NCBI GenBank assembly: GCA_958510825.1
Contig: OY294046.1
Span: 50,387,794 to 50,451,793 of the forward strand
Direction: 5' to 3'
DNA length: 64,000 nucleotides
Source of the DNA: Brachypterus glaber
Lineage: Eukaryota > Arthropoda > Insecta > Coleoptera > Kateretidae
Part shown: piece by piece, positions 58,110-64,000 of the stretch
Position numbering within the stretch: position 1 is the stretch's first letter
Layout: each line of letters opens with the position of its first letter
Program-made: the position numbers and the translations under genes
Notes under the pieces: model-generated
What the model was told of the DNA's origin: nothing
The model's input: only the letters and a program-made list of their open reading frames with translations
The model's database searches: none

Positions 58110-59329
58110 TTTATACAATTAATTTATATTACAGATTATAATCAAGTATAGTCCTTTTATGCTTGTTTAAGAAAATTAATGTGCATCGAATTATTTTAAC
58201 AGTAGTTTCTAAAATCATTAGAAAAGTGGCGGATTTCCGTTATAGTTCCAAACCCCTAAGTTATTTAAGGTTAAAAATTTTAGACTTTTGATTTCATTAC
58301 ATCACATTCTGTGAGCAATTTTGATCAAAAAAGTATTCTACGCAAAATTCTATAAAACGAAGCATTTCCGAGTAAAAGACGCTTTTTCAATCAATGCAGG
58401 AGGACCGTAAAAAAAATATTGTTTCAAAAATGCTATAAATTATTTTAAAAACGTTTGTATGATCAAAATTAAATAAAAAGTTCATATGAAATATTCGACT
58501 AGGGCTCCCCCCTTAGTTTTGAATTTTATTTATCATCTAAACAGACCTAGTCAAAAATTCCATATAACTTTTTATTTCATTTTGATGAGATACAAACATT
58601 TTTAAAACAATTTATAGCATTTTTGAAATAATATAAAAATATTTGTTTACAGTCCTCCTGCCTTTGGATCAAAAAAGTGCCTTTTTCTCGGACACGCTTC
58701 ATTTTATCGAATTTTGCGTAGAGTACTATTTAGAATCAAAACTGCTCCCAGAATGTAATAAAGTAATTAAAATTCTAAAATTTGTTACCCTAAAAAACTT
58801 AAGGGGTTGGAACGATAACGGAAGTCTGCCCCTGGCTTTTCTGATAACTTTCGAAACTTCTGTTAAAATCGTTCAAAGCGCATTAATTTTCTTAAAAAAA
58901 CTCTAAAAAAAATGTTAAAAAATATTAAAAAGTAAAAAGGTTATCCAAAAAAATTGATTTCAATTCTATTTCATATTTGGGGGCAAATATCTCAGAGTAG
59001 GGGGGCCATAGCTAAAAATTTTATACGAACTTCTGGCATTATTTTGACAAGATCTGATTACCTCTAAGAGATTTTGGAAACATTCTGGGACACCCTGTAT
59101 AGCTGATTTTTTTAATTTAAATATCCTATGCTCTCAGTCTGAGAGTCTCAGAGCATCAATCAAGTGTAAGACCGTTTAAAAAAAAGTTTCACGTATTTTT
59201 TCTACACAATTTTATAGATCCATTTCAGATAACAGTCCTTAATTAGGACTGTAATCAACCAAATATGATCTACAGTATGTCCCTGAACGGAGTTAAAAGA
59301 GATTTTGTTTTATTTTTGATATCTCCTGA

Positions 59330-60240
59330 TAACTTGCCCTGTATGTTTTCAAAATCCCAAAACACTAAAGTTTTTTTGTATAACTCTTACGGTTCATGAG
59401 ATGTTGTTTTGTTGTTTTTTTCTTTCTTCAAAATGGCGACTTTATTTTTTAATATTTTTTATATCTCAAAAGAGCCACTCTTGATAACTTGTCCTGCTTG
59501 TTTTCAAACTCCCAAAACATTAACCACTTCTTGTATAACTTTTACGGTTCATGAGTTAGTTAATAGTTCAAGCAAATTAGACGAAAAAACGACGAATAGA
59601 ATAATTAGGAACCCAAATACAGATCCGAAGAGTGGGAGCTTCAGCCCATTTGCTAAAAAAAACACCCCCAAACGTGACCTCATGACGCATTTTATCGTAA
59701 ACCGTTACTCCGATGAGAAAATGTTAGAGGATTATTATATTCTTTATTAAATTATGCATAAAATTTGTCACATAAAGTTTTTGTGTATCTCCCACCCAAC
59801 GCTCATAAATGACGGGGGTGAGAACTCTTCGGATCTGTATTTGGGTTCTTACTGGGAGTTCACAACCAAAATTTAAAAACTTAATAAATTAATTCTTCTA
59901 AAAAGTCTAATTTGCTTCCTATAATGGTTTTTTTCTTTAAAATGACGACTTTAAAATTTATAATTATCTCATGAACCGTAAGAGTTAAGAAAAAATTGCT
60001 TAGTGTTTTGGTAGTTTGAGAACAAGCAGGGCAAGTTATCAAGAGTGACATTTTTTAAGATATCAGAAATAAAAAAAAATGAAAATTTTTTAAAGTCGCT
60101 CGCCATTTTGAAGAAAAAAAAACATTATTGCATGAACTTTAAGAGTTGTACAAAAAGTGCTTAGTGTTTTGGGAGTTTAAAATCAAGCAGGTTATTAGGA
60201 GTGACTTTTTTTTGAGATATCAAGAATAAAAAATAAATTC
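59330..60240. repeat. Large inverted repeat (arms over 200 bp)
   Basis: TAACTCTTACGGTTCATGAG, CAAAATGGCGACTTTA, CTTGATAACTTG.CCTGCTTG and CCCAAATACAGATCCGAAGAG in the left half recur as reverse complements in the right half (59825-60230). The 113-codon frame at 59409-59750 is part of an arm and not a gene. Confidence 0.75.
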
Positions 60241-60372
60241 CTCTTTGTAGCTCCATCTGGGGAGAAACTGTATAACATATCCGAATTTCATGCAATTGGA
60301 GTGAAGGCCAGTTTCATTGGCCTACTCCTTTACAGTTAAATAAAAATTATTGCAAACTATTTTATTTTTATA

Positions 60373-60503
60373 CTGCCCTACTAAGCTAGAAAGCAGTAAC
60401 GCCATCTGTCAATAGCAGCGTTTTCGAAATATTACATCAGAGTTGACACGAAAACGTCGCTATGCGACAAAAGGGATTACTGCTTTCTAACTTAGTAGGG
60501 CAG
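60373..60503. mobile_element. 131-bp MITE with TA target site
   Basis: CTGCCCTACTAAGCTAGAAA (60373 onward) and its mirrored right end (60477-60503) pair over 27 bp with one mismatch. TA flanks both sides (60371-60372, 60504-60505), as for Tc1/mariner-type insertion. Confidence 0.9.
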
Positions 60504-60871
60504 TAAATTGGCCACGGAAAATTGTAAAATTGGGCTTGGGTCACAGAACAAGACCAAGCCCAAGTCCCTACCTATATTAAAAAATAGTAAATACATGGTA
60601 AAAAATGTGAGTAGAAATCCCCTACTACTTTGCATAGATGTGAATTCTTGTAGTAACAATACAAGTGCTTTGTATATATTTATTATCAAAAAATTTCAAA
60701 ACTAAACCAAATAAAAAAACTGCTTTGAATTATGTTGCTTTTAGGGTGACAGTTTTAACCCAAAATGGCTGGACCAATTTAGTCCGTCCTAAATATGTAT
60801 AAACGCTAATTGTAAATATATTTTTCTTGATAGAAATGCTAAAATTCTAAATTGATTGGGTATCTTTACAG

Positions 60872-60976
60872 GCTAAAAATTCCGAAGCAGAGACGAACAA
60901 AAATTTACAGAGTAATGATTCTCAGCCAACTGAGAACATTACTGAGTCTGCAAACAAAGAAGTTGAGTCAACATAA
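60872..60976 (+). CDS. Terminal coding exon, unknown protein
   Basis: A clean acceptor TATCTTTACAG opens 34 codons of Glu/Asn/Ser/Thr-rich sequence (AKNSEAETNKNL, TENITESANKEVEST) ending in TAA, followed by an AT-rich 3' UTR-like stretch and AATAAA at 61395. The tail reads like a disordered, acidic protein end rather than random AT DNA. It fits phase 0 with a donor-like GAG|GTGCGT at 54841 inside the RGG gene, so it could be an alternative last exon of that gene over a 6.0-kb intron. It could instead belong to a gene whose other exons I did not recognise. Confidence 0.45.
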   Translation, partial: AKNSEAETNKNLQSNDSQPTENITESANKEVEST

Positions 60977-61394
60977 ATCCACTGTTTGTCCTTGCATAAA
61001 CTATCTCTAGTATAATAGTTTCAAACTAATATTAAAATAGTCCAATTTCAAAGAGACTCTATTAATATGTGTAACATTTGAAGTAAAATTTTTGAATGTA
61101 TGTTTGTGGATTTTGTTTTTAAAATTTTTCATTTTAAAAACGAATTTAGATGTAGTTTTGTTTAATTTTAACTGTAGTTCACACATTTTGTTTTGCCCCA
61201 GTATTCTAAATTAGGCAAAAAAAAACATAGTTCACAAAAAATTGGATGTGTGTAATATTTATAAAAATTTACAAGAATATTATTTTATTTTGTTAAAATA
61301 TAATTTTTTAATTTAAAACTATAGTACCTTGACTAAATATATATGATATTTAAATATATAACTCAATGTAACTCTTAGTAAAAAAACGTGTTTC

Positions 61395-61400
61395 AATAAA
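61395..61400 (+). terminator. Poly(A) signal after the 60872 exon
   Basis: AATAAA 419 nt after the TAA; a plausible 3' end for the transcript that uses the 60872 exon. Confidence 0.35.
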
Positions 61401-61719
61401 AAATGTTTCACAAAAAAACTACACGATTTTTTTTCTGCACGAAATTTAATTTCTGTTTAAAGATATGCCAAAAAATATGTTTTATAGCCACAATAAGCTA
61501 TCTTTTTTTCTGGATTGTCTCGAACAAAAATTTACCTACCTGTAATTTACAGGCTGTAAAACTGTATTTACAGCAATAAAAAAAAACTTTAAAATATCAC
61601 TCCATTTTATTTTTTATTGGTTGTCATTGTTCTCTATGTTCTAGCAGTGATCGTGATTCGATTTATAAAGGAATGTCTTTTTTAAACTGTATTTTTAACT
61701 ATGAATAATTGGAGGGGCA

Positions 61720-62260
61720 ATTACTTGTGGAAGTAGATGTAAATTTACTTGGAAGTACTTGAAAAAAATGTGGGAGTACGTACTTACAAAAATGTGGAAG
61801 TACATGAAAGTACTAGAAAAAATGCGAAATTACATGAAAGTACTTGCAAAAATTTGGTTGATGTACTAAAAATTTGCTTTTATTATAAGCGAGCACCTTT
61901 TTTTTAGTGTTCAAAATTTTCCGCCCGGAGTAGAGCTGTTTTTAGTTTTCAAAATTTTCTAGGTAAACCTAATTTTTTTAGGTCATCACAATTTTCGGTC
62001 AGGGGTAGAGTTTTTTTTAGAGGCGAGGACCTAGTAATCAAAATTTTCTGTCAGGGGGTAATTTTTTTTTGTAGTCATGAACATTTTTCGCCAGGGGTTA
62101 AGCTTTTTTTAGAGGCGAGATACGCTTGGAAGTACTTAGAGGCAAAATACATTGGAAGTACTTAAAAAATAGCAAAAAGCAAAAATGTGGAAGTACGTGA
62201 AAGTACTTGGAAAAAAATGTGGAAATTTTTGTAAAAATGTGGAAGTACTTGAAACAAATT
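61720..62260. repeat. Degenerate GTACTT minisatellite
   Basis: Units like TGGAAGTACTTGAAAAAAATG or GTGGAAGTACATGAAAGTACT recur many times at 61720-61860 and 62125-62260. The centre has three or four units of AAAATTTTCYGYCAGGGGTAGAG with TTTTTTTAGAGGCGAG. Many units contain the palindrome AAGTACTT. Confidence 0.85.
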
Positions 62261-64000
62261 AATAATATAATTAATAATGTCTATATTGCCTAATAAAGAA
62301 TAGAATAATATATATAATATAATAGAATTACTTTAAAAAATTGGAAGTAGTTGTATATTTTTCGGAATCGGAATCATTATTTGTAGCTTTTAACAAGGAC
62401 TTTCCATAAAGATCGCAATCAGATACCGATCACTGGTACTTTGTTAAATTATTTAAAATAGAAAATACCAAACAGCTGGGGCTATTTTACTGTTCCTAAT
62501 TCTGTACCCCGGAGGTAAACGACACCTTGTCACAAAGACGTAATTTTTCAGGAGACAGTTTTCGATTTTTTTTTAACATTAAATGCATGGACATGGTTTT
62601 GTTTTCCATTGTATTATTTTTGTTATTTATAGTAACTGGACATATCAATCGAAAAACGTTCAAGGACACTGTGCTAACTCTATTTCACAAAAAATGGACA
62701 TGGTGTCCTCTACCTCCGGGGTACAGAATTTTTCATGAAAGCTTGTATTTTAAACGAAGCCTTACGGGGCATTGATAACAGGGCTCCACAAAAAAATTAA
62801 TTCAGTTTTTAGGATTGAAATATTCGTATGGACTTCTGAATTTGAAATCTGCTTGCCGCAGAATTTCTCCACACGTCAGGTTTTCGAGAAAAATGAGCTC
62901 TAAAACGTGAAAATTTGACAAATTTTCGTAATTTTGACACTGTTTTTATCGAAAACCACATAGCCAGATTTGGATTCAGCGATCAATTTTTTTTATAATT
63001 TGATAAAGTTGATATGAATACATCGATATTAGTATTAATATATAATTGACTTGGTGACGTTGGTGACGGCTCTATTAATTAATTTCGTTTCGAATATGTA
63101 TGCATAAATTGCAGTAAAATGGATGTGATATTATAAAAAGCACGTTTTGCTTGTTAATCAAAACGTTTTAATGCATTTGTCTAATCTTTATGTTCTCATA
63201 TTGTTATACTGAAGATAACAAGTATTCTTAGAAACAGTAACAATGAATGTTATTTTCTTTTTTATTCTTATTAAATGTTTTGGTAATTTGTTTACAAAAT
63301 TAGTTCCTGAATAAACAAAAAATATTTCTTTTAATTACTGATTAAAATGTCTCCAATTATTTTTGTAATTGTGCTTAGTTTTTTTAAACTTTAGTTTAAT
63401 GGTAAAACCAAAACAAATAAAATAGATATTTTTTGTTCCATTAAATAAAAATTTAAGCAATACATACTATTTGATAGAAAACTGGCTCTAAGAAGCTAAT
63501 TATAAATATTGCTGATAATACGGCTCTTTAAAAATTCCAAAAAAAAAATCATTTTAATAATGACAATAGAAGGTTCTAGAAAATATTCTGAAAAGTTTAA
63601 AAAACTGCAAAAATTATGAATAAATTACTTCACCAGAGGCACCTTACAACCAAAAGTTGAACGTAAAAAATTGAAGAGATAATTCAGAAAAATTAAGTAG
63701 ATATGATAAAACATAGCTATAAGTAAGTATAGAAAATGGCGCATTTTACACTGGAGCCTTTGCCAATTTAATCATAATGATAATAAATAAAAGACCAAAC
63801 GAGAGTGCAAGATTGACTTTCTAAAATAGAGATGAGCTATAATAAGCTTAAAAAGTGATAATCTTCGATTATTCATAGGACCCTCAAATTATCTGGTAGA
63901 GTGTCTATTCTTGAAGACACTCTTAAAATTGCTGGCAAAATCTAACTCAGTCCAGCGGCAGCTTGCTGCTGCTGTCTACGGTGTTGTCGAAAACCCACCG
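62261..64000. other. Intergenic DNA to the window edge, no gene seen
   Basis: AT-rich without a credible gene. The last 65 bases (from about 63935) turn GC-richer with a GCTGCTGCTG run, which could be the edge of a coding exon or of a retroelement; too little is visible to decide. Confidence 0.35.

Larger units (their letters stand above)
55936..59097. mobile_element. 3.2-kb foldback of the TATA/CAGGGTG family with nested insertions
   Basis: Left end CAAGGTGTCCCAGAATGTTT and, reversed, right end CAGGGTGTCCCAGAATGTTT, with TATA directly outside both (55932-55935, 59098-59101). The right arm (about 58550-59097) matches 55936-56105 and then 58166-58510, so the left arm was split by a 2.06-kb insertion. 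At 58225-58850 the two halves meet in a 300-bp-arm palindrome. The ancestral unit was about 1.1 kb, nearly all palindrome. Confidence 0.85.

Noticed and set aside
59409..59750. 113-codon frame
   Set aside because: It is one arm of a large inverted repeat whose reverse complement follows; no protein-like pattern.
62527..62775. 82-codon frame with a hydrophobic stretch
   Set aside because: No recognisable domain, no splice or poly(A) context, and the composition fits AT-rich noncoding DNA.
1..64000. CRISPR array or prokaryotic-type operon
   Set aside because: No regularly spaced direct repeats with unique spacers occur, and the genes have spliceosomal introns.

Overview
The window looks like an arthropod, most likely insect, nuclear genome. 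It is very AT-rich, its genes are split by consensus GT-AG introns, and non-coding DNA is packed with short inverted-repeat transposons, LINE and Penelope-like fragments and tRNA-headed SINEs. A beetle is my guess from general character only; nothing here proves the order.

Three transcription units are supported, all on the + strand. (1) An eight-exon SLC22-type organic ion transporter (8544-21545) whose exons join in one open frame of 626 aa; it most resembles the insect carcinine transporter CarT group. (2) About 2.4 kb downstream, an eight-exon AMBRA1 homologue (23951-43438). Its exons join in one frame of 2144 aa: WD40 strands at both ends and a single 5032-nt exon coding a huge Ser/Thr/Asn-rich linker. 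(3) A compact gene (54217-54924) for a Gly/Arg/Met-rich RGG protein with a consensus CRE just upstream. A short terminal coding exon at 60872-60976 may be an alternative 3' exon of that gene or the end of another.

Layout. 1-2000: a tRNA-like SINE head, hairpins, and a three-unit array of palindromic GTGGGCG sites ending in a strong TATA box. 3068-8218: a 709-bp element with 8-bp target duplication, and a 730-bp Tc1-like relic. 8544-21545: the transporter, whose introns hold a dead LINE, an interspersed repeat ending 10 bp from an exon, several MITEs, and a head-to-head Penelope pair with hammerhead-like motifs. 23951-43438: AMBRA1, with a 2.6-kb TIR element split by a second LINE in intron 1, two palindromic elements in intron 2, and a 4.6-kb nested TIR element in intron 4. 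43440-54060: intergenic, almost a mosaic of nested MITEs, SINEs and foldbacks. 55300-64000: a 3.2-kb foldback element with nested insertions, more inverted repeats and a GTACTT minisatellite.

The three genes have no obvious shared pathway. The host genes are conventional. The odd parts are the enlarged insect AMBRA1 linker (repeated cysteine-pair motif, TQT motifs, an internal helix-rich block, no C-terminal tail), the repeated placement of transposons right against splice acceptors, a recurrent element family flanked by TATA duplications, and the PLE pair with hammerhead-like motifs. I did not find a convincing new defence or enzymatic system.
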